DNA of 64,000 nucleotides, taken from assembly GCA_965153355.1 (NCBI GenBank), contig OZ231127.1, positions 95,604,001 to 95,668,000 of the forward strand. Reading direction: 5' to 3'. Made by a program: the position numbers and the translations under genes. Of the stretch, positions 41,935 through 53,171 are shown in pieces. The DNA is from Flaccisagitta enflata (lineage: Eukaryota > Chaetognatha > Sagittoidea > Aphragmophora). How positions within the stretch are numbered: the first letter of the stretch is position 1; each line of letters opens with the position of its first letter. The notes under the pieces were generated by a model. That model ran no database searches. It had not been told where the DNA came from and saw nothing but the letters and a program-made list of their open reading frames with translations.

Positions 41935-42200
41935 AGGGGCGGGGAGAGGGGGGGTCACCCCCATACAAAATGGGGGGCCTGGGCCCCCCTGGGGCCCGGG
42001 AAGGCCCTTGAGAGAAAAAGAAAAAAAGAAAAAAGAAAAAGAGAAAGGAAAAAAAAAAAGAAAAGGAGAAAAAAAAGAAAAAAAAAGTGCAAAAAAAAAA
42101 AAAAAAAAGGATAAAAAGAGAAAGAGAAAAAAAATGAAAAGAAACTAAAAAAAAATGAAAAGAAAAAAAAACATAAAAAGTAGAGAGAGAGGCCCCAATA
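41935..42200. repeat. GGGGCCC/GA-rich low-complexity repeat
   Basis: G-rich start (GGGGCCTGGGCCCCCCTGGG) followed by about 190 bp of A/G-only sequence. Same composition and GGCCCTTGAGAGAAAAAG junction as at 2410-2780. A lysine-rich open frame here is not a gene. Confidence 0.7.
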
Positions 42201-42414
42201 AGAAAAAAATAATGCCCATTTATATTTTAAAGATATAGTTACTCTTAGATTTTCCCCTACTTAAGTGAGAAAAGAGCCCTTGTAGAGGTAGATAATAATT
42301 AAAAAAAAAATCTAATTAGCTGGCTAAGAATTTTGTATTTTATGCTTTGCTTCCTCCAGTGCTCAAACTTCTTTGGAGAGAGGAGTTTGAGCACTGGAGT
42401 AATTTTCATTGAAA

Positions 42415-42530
42415 AAAGGCTGGATACATGGCTACCCCAGTTAGGTACGGGTGGTCAGGGGCTATAATTGAGGTCATTGAATCAAAGACCAAAAAAAAGT
42501 AACAGTGAGACAGAGCGACAAACTGCGCGA
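42415..42530 (+). mobile_element. Degenerate ACAAG/CTA element, subfamily A, 5' part
   Basis: GGCTGGATACATGGCTACCC, inner AGTTAGGTAC, GGGTGGTCAGGGGC, then AAAAAAAAGTAACAGTGAGAC. The 3' hairpin is missing. Confidence 0.6.
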
Positions 42531-42899
42531 TGGATGGATAGAGGAATCTAGATATACAAGCGGGGGAGGAATGGGGATGAGGGGGGGCCCGGCCAAAGGG
42601 GCTAGTAGGGGGGCCCGCCATTTCTCTCCCCTCCCCTGCATAGAAATATAGAATATGATACAAATATATACTAGGTGCAGCCAGTGACAATTTGACTGAT
42701 AAAAGTGTTAAGGGATGAATAATTGGTCTATTATTGATGCAAAAGTGAGGTGAAGCACAACATTTCATCCTAAAAGATTTGACGTCATAATTTGTAAGGT
42801 CCAAGGCCGGAGTTCTGCCCTCAATAACCAAATCCAGCTTCAAGACTCAATTCCAGCTTTCAAACCCATCCTCAAGGATTGAAGAAATCAAAACCATAC

Positions 42900-42993
42900 C
42901 TGTAAAACAACCAATGCAAACTCTCAGTAGTCCCGAAACTTGCAAAAAAATTCCAAATGGGATGGGCCAAATGGTCTCGTCAGGATCCTGTAT
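42900..42993 (-). CDS. Channel gene exon: S2-like segment (5'-most exon seen)
   Basis: Minus-strand exon of 94 nt (31 codons + 1 nt). Acceptor TTGATATTCCAG, donor TTTTACAG|GTATGG (good). Only one frame is open; it encodes IQDPDETIWPIP then FGIFLQVSGLLRVCIGCFT. The final G plus GA of the next exon gives glycine (TG-F-E-V), so the pair joins in phase and continues into the S2-S3 linker pattern. The real gene start lies upstream, beyond about 43 kb on the plus coordinate. Confidence 0.6.
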
Positions 42994-43143
42994 CTGGAAT
43001 ATCAATGGTTGTTAAGTTGTAGTGATGGTTAAGATTTCCTTTGTAACATCTCACAAGGCCAACACATTTAAGTCGCGTGCAGGACATTGATTACTTAAGA
43101 TGACTTTCAATGACTCAAGATGACTTAAAATGACTCAAGATGA

Positions 43144-43315
43144 CTTGTCAAACAGCGTTGTCAAGCGGCGTTGTCAAAGGCGTTGTCAAGCGGCGTTGTT
43201 GAACGGCGTTGTCAAACGGCGTTGTCAAACGGCGTTATCAAATGGCGTTGTCAAACGGCGTTGTCAAACGACGTTGTCAAACGGCGTTGTCAAACGGCGT
43301 TGTCAAACGGCGATT
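43144..43315. repeat. 13-bp minisatellite TTGTCAAACGGCG, block 1
   Basis: About 13 units. Same unit as block 2 at 44066-44640. Confidence 0.9.
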
Positions 43316-44065
43316 TGGCCGGTTTGGCTGGTTAGCATGGTAAAATCTTTACAAATCAAATACATAGAGTCCTTCCATTTAGAGAATACATACCAAGTTT
43401 GAATCAAATTGGTTGAAAAATGCCAAAGTTATGCACGTTTTTCACTTTTTTGGCTGGTTGGCTGGTAGGCCAGTTTGGCCAGTTAGCATGCTAAAATCTT
43501 TATGAATCAAATTCATGTGTTGAGTCCTTCCATTTAGAGACTACATACTAAGTTTCAACCAAATCGGTAGAAAAATGCCGAAGTTATGCACGTTTTTCAC
43601 TTTTAGGCTGGTAGGCTGGTTGGGCCGGTTGGGTGGGTTCGGATCATAACATACGCATAGGCTGCAGAGTGGCTTACCCTTATACCACTTCCCTCCAAAT
43701 ATGAAGCAAATCGGTCAAGGCGTTCAAAAGTTAGCCCATTTTTTTAAGTGTAACATAGGAGACATATCATAAGAGACATAGGAGCCATGAGAGACATAGG
43801 AGCCATGAGAGACAAAAGAGACAAAAGAGACAAAAGAAACGAAAGAGACGAAAGAGACGGAAGAGACAAAAGAAGTACCACGTGGATAAAAAAAAAAAAG
43901 ACGCACCTGTTTATCAATTGATGAAATAGATATAAAAATTAATTTTAACTATTTCTAAAACACATTTTTACATAGGGATTGCAAAACTGAAGTGGGCAAT
44001 GTTTTCACCCAAGCTGATGCCATTTCTAAACGAAAAAATCTTAAAAGAGTATGGGTCCGCGACTG

Positions 44066-44640
44066 GGGTCAAGCGGCGTTGTCAAGCGGCGTTGTTAAAC
44101 GGCATTGTCAAACAGCAATGTAAAACGGTGTTGTAAAACGGTGTTGTTAAACGGTGTTGTCAAACGGTGTTGTCAAACGGTGTTAAACATAGTCAAACGG
44201 CGTGGTCAAACGGCGTGGTGAAACGGCGTGGTGAAACGGCGTGGTCAAACGGCGTTGTTAAACGGCGTTGTCAAATGGCGTTGTCAAATGGCGTTGTTAA
44301 ATGGCGTTGTCAAATGGCGTGGTCAAACGGCGTTGTCAAACGGCGTTGTCAAATGGCGTTGTCAAACGGTGTTGTCAAATGGCGTTGTCAAACGGCGTTG
44401 TCAAACAGCGTTGTCAAACGGCGTTGTAAAGCGGCATTGTTAAAAGGCGTTGTAAAGCGGCGTTGTTAAACTGCAATGTAAAACGAAGTTGCAAAACAGC
44501 AATGTAAAATGGCGTTGTCAAACGGCATTGATGAACGGCGTTGTCAAACGGCCTTGTTGAACAGCGTTGTTGAGCAGCGTTGTTGAACGGCGTTGAACGG
44601 CGTTGTTTAACGTCATTATTGATCGGTGTTGTCAAATGGC
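44066..44640. repeat. 13-bp minisatellite TTGTCAAACGGCG, block 2
   Basis: About 43 units with variants (AAATGGCG, AAACGGTG, AACGGCATTG). Open frames (SNGVVKRRCQTAL type) are by-products. Confidence 0.9.
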
Positions 44641-45026
44641 GTTGTCAAAGGGGTGGTTGAGAGGTAAGCTGCTTTGGTCACATACATCATTTCACTTAAA
44701 GTCTCCACATTTAACACTTTTAAAGTGGTAGGCTGGTTGGGTCATTATTGGTAATTATAGGTCAGTATATAATCATAGGTTAATATAGGTAATTATAGGT
44801 AATTTTAGGTAATTACAGGTCATTATGGTAATTATAGGTAATTATAGGTCATTATGTAATTATAGGTAATCATAGGTCATACGTAACTATAGGTCATTAT
44901 AGGTCATTATGCAATTATAGGTCATTATTGGAAATTATAGGTCATGTAATTATAGATAATTATATGTAATTAAAGGTTATTATAGATCATTACAGACCCC
45001 CTTATAGAGATGCGATCATGCATCTA

Positions 45027-45234
45027 ACAAGTGACGCGGGGTCACAATATCGTTGCGGACGGGTGGGCAGGAGCATCCAACCCCTATCCACACATCAAGT
45101 CCCCCGCTCACATGCACAAAAAGCATCTAAAACGCTTGTTTCCGCACTTTTCGACTCGTGGTCACGGACCAACGGACCGACGGACGGACGGACGGACAGA
45201 CAAAGCCTCTTATAGAGTTGCGTGTCCGCAACTA
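45027..45234 (+). mobile_element. ACAAG/CTA element, subfamily B with GTGAC cap
   Basis: Begins at the base after the terminal CTA of 43053-45026: CTA|ACAAGTGACGCGGGGTCAC. Inner CGTTGCGGACGGGTGGGCAG, CTATCCACACATCAAG body, TTTTCGACTCGTG, GGAC core, GCCTCTTATAGA, hairpin GTTGCGTGTCCGCAAC, CTA. Confidence 0.9.
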
Positions 45235-45436
45235 AAAACGCTTTTCAGTAAAATTTTTACAAGAAACAAATTAACAAGCCCAAAAATCCCATTGATGCGT
45301 CTGCTGTATTTTCTTTCTGCCACTAAGCTTGTTAAAAACCCGTATGTGTGTGTGTCTGTGTGTGTGTATGTGCGTGTAATTTGTGTGTGTCTGTGTGTGT
45401 GTCTCGGTCGTCGACGTTATCTTCGTCATCGCCTTT

Positions 45437-48400
45437 CCACACTGGCCCTAAATGACCACCTATCAAGCTCTTAGGCCTATCTCAACTCTATCCACCCATA
45501 ACCACCACCTTCCACCATCACACTGGCCCTAAATGACCACCTATCAAGCTCTTAGGCCTATCTCAACTCTATCCACCCATAACCACCACCTTCCACCATC
45601 ACACTGGCCCTAAATGACCACCTATCAAGCTCTTAGGCCTATCTCAACTCTATCCACCCATAACCACCACCTTCCACCATCACACTGGCCCTAAATGACC
45701 ACCTATCAAGCTCTTAGGCCTATCTCAACTCTATCCACCCATAACCACCACCTTCCACCATCACACTGGCCCTAAATGACCACCTATCAAGCTCTTAGCT
45801 ATCTCAACTCCATCCACCCATAACCACCACCTTCCACCATCACACTGGCCTAAATGACCACCTCAAGCTCTTAGGCCTATCTCAACTCCATCCACCCATA
45901 ACCACCACCTTCCACCATCACTGGCCCTAAATGACCACTATCAGCTCTTGGGCCTATCTCAACTCCATCCACCTATACACACCTTACCATCACACGTTTC
46001 AAATGACCACCTATCAAGCTCTAGGCTATCTCAACTCCATCCACCTATAACACCTTCCACCATCTGCACTACACAGCCCTAAGCCATTACCTATCAAGCT
46101 CTTAGGCCTATCTCAACTCACATCCACCATAACCACCACCTTCCACCATCACCTGACCCCTAAATGACCACTATAAGCTCTTAGGCCTGTCTCAGCTCCA
46201 TCACCTGTACCACCTTCCACCATCATACTGGCCTAAATGACCACCTATCAAGCTCTTAGGCTATCTCCAACTCCATCCACCCATAGTACCACCTTCACAC
46301 CCATCACCACTGGCCTAAATGACCACTGTCCAGCTCTTAGGCCTATCTCAACTCCATCCACCACAACCACCTTCCACCATCACACCTGGCCTAAATGACC
46401 ACCTATCAGAAATAACGGCTATCTCAACTCCATCCACCCATAACCACCACCTTCACCATCACACTGGCCTAAATGACCTATAAATCAGACTCTCAACTCC
46501 ATCACATAATACACATTCTGTCTTTATTTCGTGACCACCTATCAGCTCTTGATATCTCAACTCCATCACCACAACCACCACCTTCCTGTCACACTGACCT
46601 AAATGATACCTATCAAGCTCTTAGGCCTATCTCCAGCTCCATCACCCATAACCACCACCTTCCCACCCATCACTGGCCTAAAGATCCACCTATCAAGCTC
46701 TTGGGCCTATCTCAGCTCCATCCACCATAACCACCACCTTCACCATCACACTGGCCCTAAAGACCTATCAAGCTCTTGGGCCTATCTCAACTCCATCCAC
46801 CCATAACCACCACCTTCCACCATCACACTGGCCCTAAATGACCACCTATCAAGCTCTTGGGCCTATCTCAACTCCATCTGCCCATAACCACCACCTTCCA
46901 CCATCACACTGACCCTAAATATTACCTATCAAGCTCTTAGGCCTATCTCAACTCCATCCACCCATAACCATACCTTCCACCATCACACTGGCCCTAAATG
47001 ACCACCTATCAAGCTCTTAGGCCTATCTCAACTCCATCCACCCATAACCACCACCTTCCACCATCACACTGGCCCTAAATGACCACCTATCAAGCTCTTG
47101 GGCCTATCTCAACTCTATCCACCACCACCACCTTCCACACCCATCATAGCCTAAATGACCACCTATCAAGCTCTTAGGAGGCTATCTCAGCTCCATCCAC
47201 CTGGTATTACCTTCACCATCACACTGGCCTAAATGATACCTATCAAGCTCTTGGGCCTATCTCAACTCCATCCACCCATAACCTGCACCTTCCACCCTCA
47301 CACTGGCCCTAGATGACCACCTATCAAGCTCTTAGGCCTATCTCAACTCCATCCACCATAACCACCACCTTCCCACCATCACACTGGCCCTAAATGACCA
47401 CCCTATCAAGCTCTTGGGCCTGTCTCAACTCCATCCACCCGCAGCACCACCTTCCACCCTCCTCACACTGGCCTAAATGACCACCTATCAAGCTCTTAGG
47501 CCTATCTCCAGCTCCATCCACCCATAACCACCACCTTCTTGCATCACACTGGCCCTAAATGACCACCTATCAAGCTCTTAGGCCTGTCTCAACTCCATCC
47601 ACCCATAACCACCACCTTCCACCATCACACTGGCCTAAATGACCACCTATCAAGCTCTTAGGCCTATCTCAACTCTATCCACCCATAACCACCACCTTCC
47701 ACCATCACACTGGCCCTAAATGACACCTATCAAGCTCTTGAGCCTATCTCAGCTCCATCCACCTGGCCACCACCTTCACCATCCACATGGCCTAAATGAC
47801 CACCCTATCAGAAGCTCTGGGCCTATCTCAACTCCATCCACACCCATAACCACCACCTTCCACCATCACACTGGCCCTAAATGACCACCTATCAAGCTCT
47901 TAGGCCTATCTCAATTCTATCCACCCATAACCACCACCTTCCACCATCACACTGGCCCCTATTGACACTATCAAGCTCTTGGGCCTATCTCAACTCCCAT
48001 CCACCCATATACCACACCTTCACCATCACTCAAAGCAGCCCTAAATGACCACCTATCAAGCTCTTAGGCTATCTCAACTCACATCCACCCTGTACCACCT
48101 TCCGCATACACTGGCCCTAAATGACCACCTATCAAGCTCTTAGCCCTGTCTCAGCTCCATCCACCTCAACCACCACCTTCCACCATCACACTGGCCCTAA
48201 ATGACCACCTATCAAGCTCTTAGGCCTATCTCAACTCCATCACCACCATACCACCTTCCACCATACACTGACCTAAACAATACCTATCAAGCTCTTGGGC
48301 CTATCTCAACTCCATCCACCCATAACCACCACCTTCCACCATCACACTGGCCCTAAATGACCACCTATCAAGCTCTTGAGCCTATCTCAACTCCATCCTC

Positions 48401-51400
48401 CATAACCACCACCTTCACCATCACTGGCCCTAAATGACCACCTATCAAGCTCTTGGGCCTATCTCCACTCTCCGTACCCTATTACCACCTTCACCATCAC
48501 TGACCTAAATGAAATACCTATGCTCAGCTCTTGGGCCTATCTCAGCTCCATCACCATACCATGCTTCACCATCACTGGCCCTAATGATACCCTGTATATC
48601 AAGCTCTTGGGCCTATATCTCAACTCCATCCACCCATAACCACCACCTTCCACCATCACACTGGCCCTAAATGACCACCTATCAAGCTCTTAGAGCCTAT
48701 CTCAACTCCATCCACCCACATAACCACCACCTTCCACCATCACAATGACTAATGACCACCTATCAAAAATGTAGGCCTATCTCACTCCATCACATAACCC
48801 ACTACCTTCACCATCACACTGGCCCCTAAATGACCACCCTATCAAGCTCTTAGGCCTATCTCAACTCCATCCACCATAACCACCTTCACCATCACTGGCC
48901 CCTATAAATGACCACCTATCAAGCTCTTGGGCCTATCTCAACTCCATCCACCCATAACCACCACCTTCCACCATCACACTGGCCCTAAATGACCACCTAT
49001 CAAGCTCTTAGGCCTATCTCAACTCCATCCACCCTTAACCACCACCTTCCACCATCTACACACTGGCCCTAAATGACCATCAAGCTCTGGGCCTATCTAC
49101 TCCATCCACCCATAACCACCACCTTCCATCCACCATCACACTGGCCTAAATGACCACCTATCAAGCTCCTAGGCCTATCTCAACTCCATCTCCCATAACA
49201 CCACCTTCCACCACACTGGCCTAAATGACCACCTATCAAGCTCTTAGGCTATCTCAACTCCCATCCACCACAACACCACCTTCCACCATCACTTCCCTAA
49301 ATGACCACCTATCAAGCTCTTAGGCTATCCTCGCTCCATCCACCCATAACCACCACCTTCACACATCAACTGGCCCTACGATGACCACCTATCAGCTCTT
49401 AGGGCTATCTCAGCATCCATCCACCTGGCTACCACCTTCCACCATCACACTGGCCCTAAATGACCACCTATCAAGCTCTTGGGCCTATCTCAACTCCATC
49501 CACCCATAACCACCACCTTCCACCATCACACTGGCCCTAAATGCCACCACCTATGATACCTATCAAGCTCTTAGGCCTATCTCAACTCCATCCACCCTGC
49601 CACCACCTTCCACCACATCCCACTGGCCCCTAAATGACTACCTATCAAAGCTCTGCCATTACTATCTCCTCCATCCACCTACCACCTTCACCATCACACT
49701 GGCCCTAAATGACCACCTATCAGCTCTTGGGGGCCTGTCTCAGCTCCATCCACCCATAACCACCACCTTCCACCATCACACTGGCCCTAAATGACCACCT
49801 ATCAAGCTCTTGGGCCTATCTCAACTCTATCATGACACCACCTTCCACCATCACACCTGGCCCTAAACCCGACCACCTATCAAGCTCTTGAGCCTATCTC
49901 AACTCTATCCACCTATAACCACCACCTTCCACCATCACACTGGCCCTAAATGACCACCTATCAAGCTCTTGGGCCTATCTCAACTCCATCCACCCATAAC
50001 CACCACCTTCACCATCACTGGCCCTAAATGACACCTATCAAGCTCTTAGCCTATCTCCAACTCCATGCACCCTGTACCACAGCCTGCATCACACTGGCCC
50101 TAAATGACCACCTATCAGCTCTGGAGCTATCTCAACTCCATCCACCCATAACCACCACCTTCACCTCACACTGGCCTAAATGACTACTTATCAAGCTCTT
50201 AGGCCTATCTCAACTCCATCCACCCATAACCACCACCTTCCACCATCACACTGGCCCTAAATGACCACCTATCAAGCTCTTGGGCCTATCTCAACTCCAT
50301 CCACCCATAACCACCACAGCCCACCCATCACACTGGCCCTAAATGACCACCTATCAAGCTCTTAGGCCTCTCTCAACTCTATCCACCCATAACCACCACC
50401 TTCCACCATCACACTGGCCCTAAATGACCACCTATCAAGCTCTTAGGCCTATCTCAACTCTATCCACCCATAACCACCACCTTCCGTCACACTGGCCCTA
50501 AATGACCACCTATCAGCTCCTTGGGCCTATCTCCCAGCTCTCTTTCCTTACCACCTTCCACCATCACACTGACCCTAAATGACCACCTATCAAGCTCTTG
50601 GGCTATCTCAACTCCATCCACCTAACCACCACCTTCCACCATCACTGGCTAAATGACCACCTATCAAGCTCTTAGGCCTATCTCAACTCTATCCACCCAT
50701 AACCACCACCTTCCACCATCACTGGCCCTAAATGACCACCTATCAAGCTCTTGGGCCTATCTCAACTCTATCCACCCATAACCACCACCTTCCACCATCA
50801 CACTGGCCCTAAATGACCACCTATCAAGCTCTTAGGCCTATCTCAACTCTATCCACCATAACCACCACCCTTCCACCATCACACTGGCCCTAAATGACCA
50901 CCTATCAAGCTCTTGGGCCTATCTCAACTCTATCCACCCATAACCACCACCTTCCACCATCACACTGGCCCTAAATGACCACCTATCAAGCTCTTGGGCC
51001 TATCTCAACTCTATCCACCCATAACCACCACCTTCCACCATCACACTGGCCCTAAATGACCACCTATCAAGCTCTTAGGCCTATCTCAACTCCATCCACC
51101 CATAACCACCACCTTCCACCATCACACTGGCCCTAAATGACCACCTATCAAGCTCTTAGGCCTATCTCAACTCCATCCACCCATAACCACCACCTTCCAC
51201 CATCACACTGGCCCTAAATGACCACCTATCAAGCTCTTAGGCCTATCTCAACTCCATCACCCATAACCACAACCTTCCACCATCACACTGGCCCTAAATG
51301 ACCACCTATCAAGCTCTTAGGCCTATCTCAACTCCATCCACCCATAACCACCACCTTCCACCATCACACTGGCCCTAAATGACCACCTATCAAGCTCTTA

Positions 51401-52862
51401 GGCCTATCTCAACTCCATCCACCCATAACCACCACCTTCCACCATCACACTGGCCCTAAATGACCACCTATCAAGCTCTTAGGCCTATCTCAACTCCATC
51501 CACCCATAACCACCACCTTCCACCATCACACTGGCCCTAAATGACCACCTATCAAGCTCTTAGGCCTATCTCAACTCCATCCACCCATAACCACCACCTT
51601 CCACCATCACACTGGCCCTAAATGACCACCTATCAAGCTCTTAGGCCTATCTCAACTCCATCCACCCATAACCACCACCTTCCACCATCACACTGGCCCT
51701 AAATGACCACCTATCAAGCTCTTAGGCCTATCTCAACTCTATCCACCCATAACCACCACCTTCCACCATCACACTGGCCCTAAATGACCACCTATCAAGC
51801 TCTTAGGCCTATCTCAACTCTATCCACCCATAACCACCACCTTCCACCATCACACTGGCCCTAAATGACCACCTATCAAGCTCTTAGGCCTATCTCAACT
51901 CTATCCACCCATAACCACCACCTTCCACCATCACACTGGCCCTAAATGACCACCTATCAAGCTCTTGGGCCTATCTCAACTCTATCCACCCATAACCACC
52001 ACCTTCCACCATCACACTGGCCCTAAATGACCACCTATCAAGCTCTTGGGCCTATCTCAACTCTATCCACCCATAACCACCACCTTCCACCATCACACTG
52101 GCCCTAAATGACCACCTATCAAGCTCTTGGGCCTATCTCAACTCTATCCACCCATAACCACCACCTTCCACCATCACACTGGCCCTAAATGACCACCTAT
52201 CAAGCTCTTAGGCCTATCTCAACTCTATCCACCCATAACCACCACCTTCCACCATCACACTGGCCCTAAATGACCACCTATCAAGCTCTTAGGCCTATCT
52301 CAACTCTATCCACCCATAACCACCACCTTCCACCATCACACTGGCCCTAAATGACCACCTATCAAGCTCTTGGGCCTATCTCAACTCTATCCACCCATAA
52401 CCACCACCTTCCACCATCACACTGGCCCTAAATGACCACCTATCAAGCTCTTAGGCCTATCTCAACTCTATCCACCCATAACCACCACCTTCCACCATCA
52501 CACTGGCCCTAAATGACCACCTATCAAGCTCTTAGGCCTATCTCAACTCTATCCACCCATAACCACCACCTTCCACCATCACACTGGCCCTAAATGACCA
52601 CCTATCAAGCTCTTAGGCCTATCTCAACTCTATCCACCCATAACCACCACCTTCCACCATCACACTGGCCCTAAATGACCACCTATCAAGCTCTTGGGCC
52701 TATCTCAACTCTATCCACCCATAACCACCACCTTCCACCATCACACTGGCCCTAAATGACCACCTATCAAGCTCTTAGGCCTATCTCAACTCTATCCACC
52801 CATAACCACCACCTTCCACCATCACACTGGCCCTAAATGACCACCTATCAAGCTCTTAGGCC
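45437..52862. repeat. 81-bp satellite array
   Basis: About 91 units of 81 bp (starts measured at 45521, 45602, 45683). Landmarks: CACTGGCCCTAAATGACCAC, CTATCAAGCTCTTAGGCCTA, TCTCAACTCTATCCACCCAT and AACCACCACCTTCCACCATC. Units at the left edge (to about 45780) and the right end (50800-52860) are nearly identical; the middle has frequent small indels. Two unit types differ by CTCTTAGG/CTCTTGGG and CTCTATCC/CTCCATCC. No gene. Confidence 0.95.
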
Positions 52863-53171
52863 CGTCAAACGCCGGTCAACGTCCCTCCCACCTCCACATT
52901 TGAGTTTTGATTATAAATCATGTCAAGCCATATTCACTGAACTTAAGGGAATTATCATGATTTCAGTAATTAATGAGTTTGAAAAAGCTAAGAGCAGACA
53001 TGTCGAAAAAATTCTGAATTTTGGTACAAAACATATCATCTCTTTTTAATATGTTTTTCTGTCAAGAAATCTCTCTTTAACTCAACATTGAATTACTATT
53101 AGGCGGCAATATGCAAATATCTTTGAAGAAACCATCTTGTTTCATATAACAGGTAAAGGGTTGTAGTGGAG

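Larger units (their letters stand above)
43053..45026 (+). mobile_element. Composite ACAAG/CTA element with 13-bp and about 160-bp repeats
   Basis: 5' end of subfamily C (ACAAGGCCAACACATTTAAG, inner AGTCGCGTGC) and 3' end of subfamily D type (TTATAGA, hairpin GATGCGATCATGCATC, CTA). The inner motif and 3' arm do not match, so the copy is probably a chimera or two overlapping insertions. The core has two 13-bp arrays (43144-43315, 44066-44640), the subfamily E core repeat (43315-43740), a GAGACATAGGAGCCAT/GAGACAAAA stretch, and AGGTAATTAT repeats (44740-44990). Confidence 0.55.

Noticed and set aside
41879-42148. A lysine-rich frame resembling a nuclear protein tail
   Set aside because: A/G-only low-complexity DNA; the same composition occurs at 2639-2770 without a frame.
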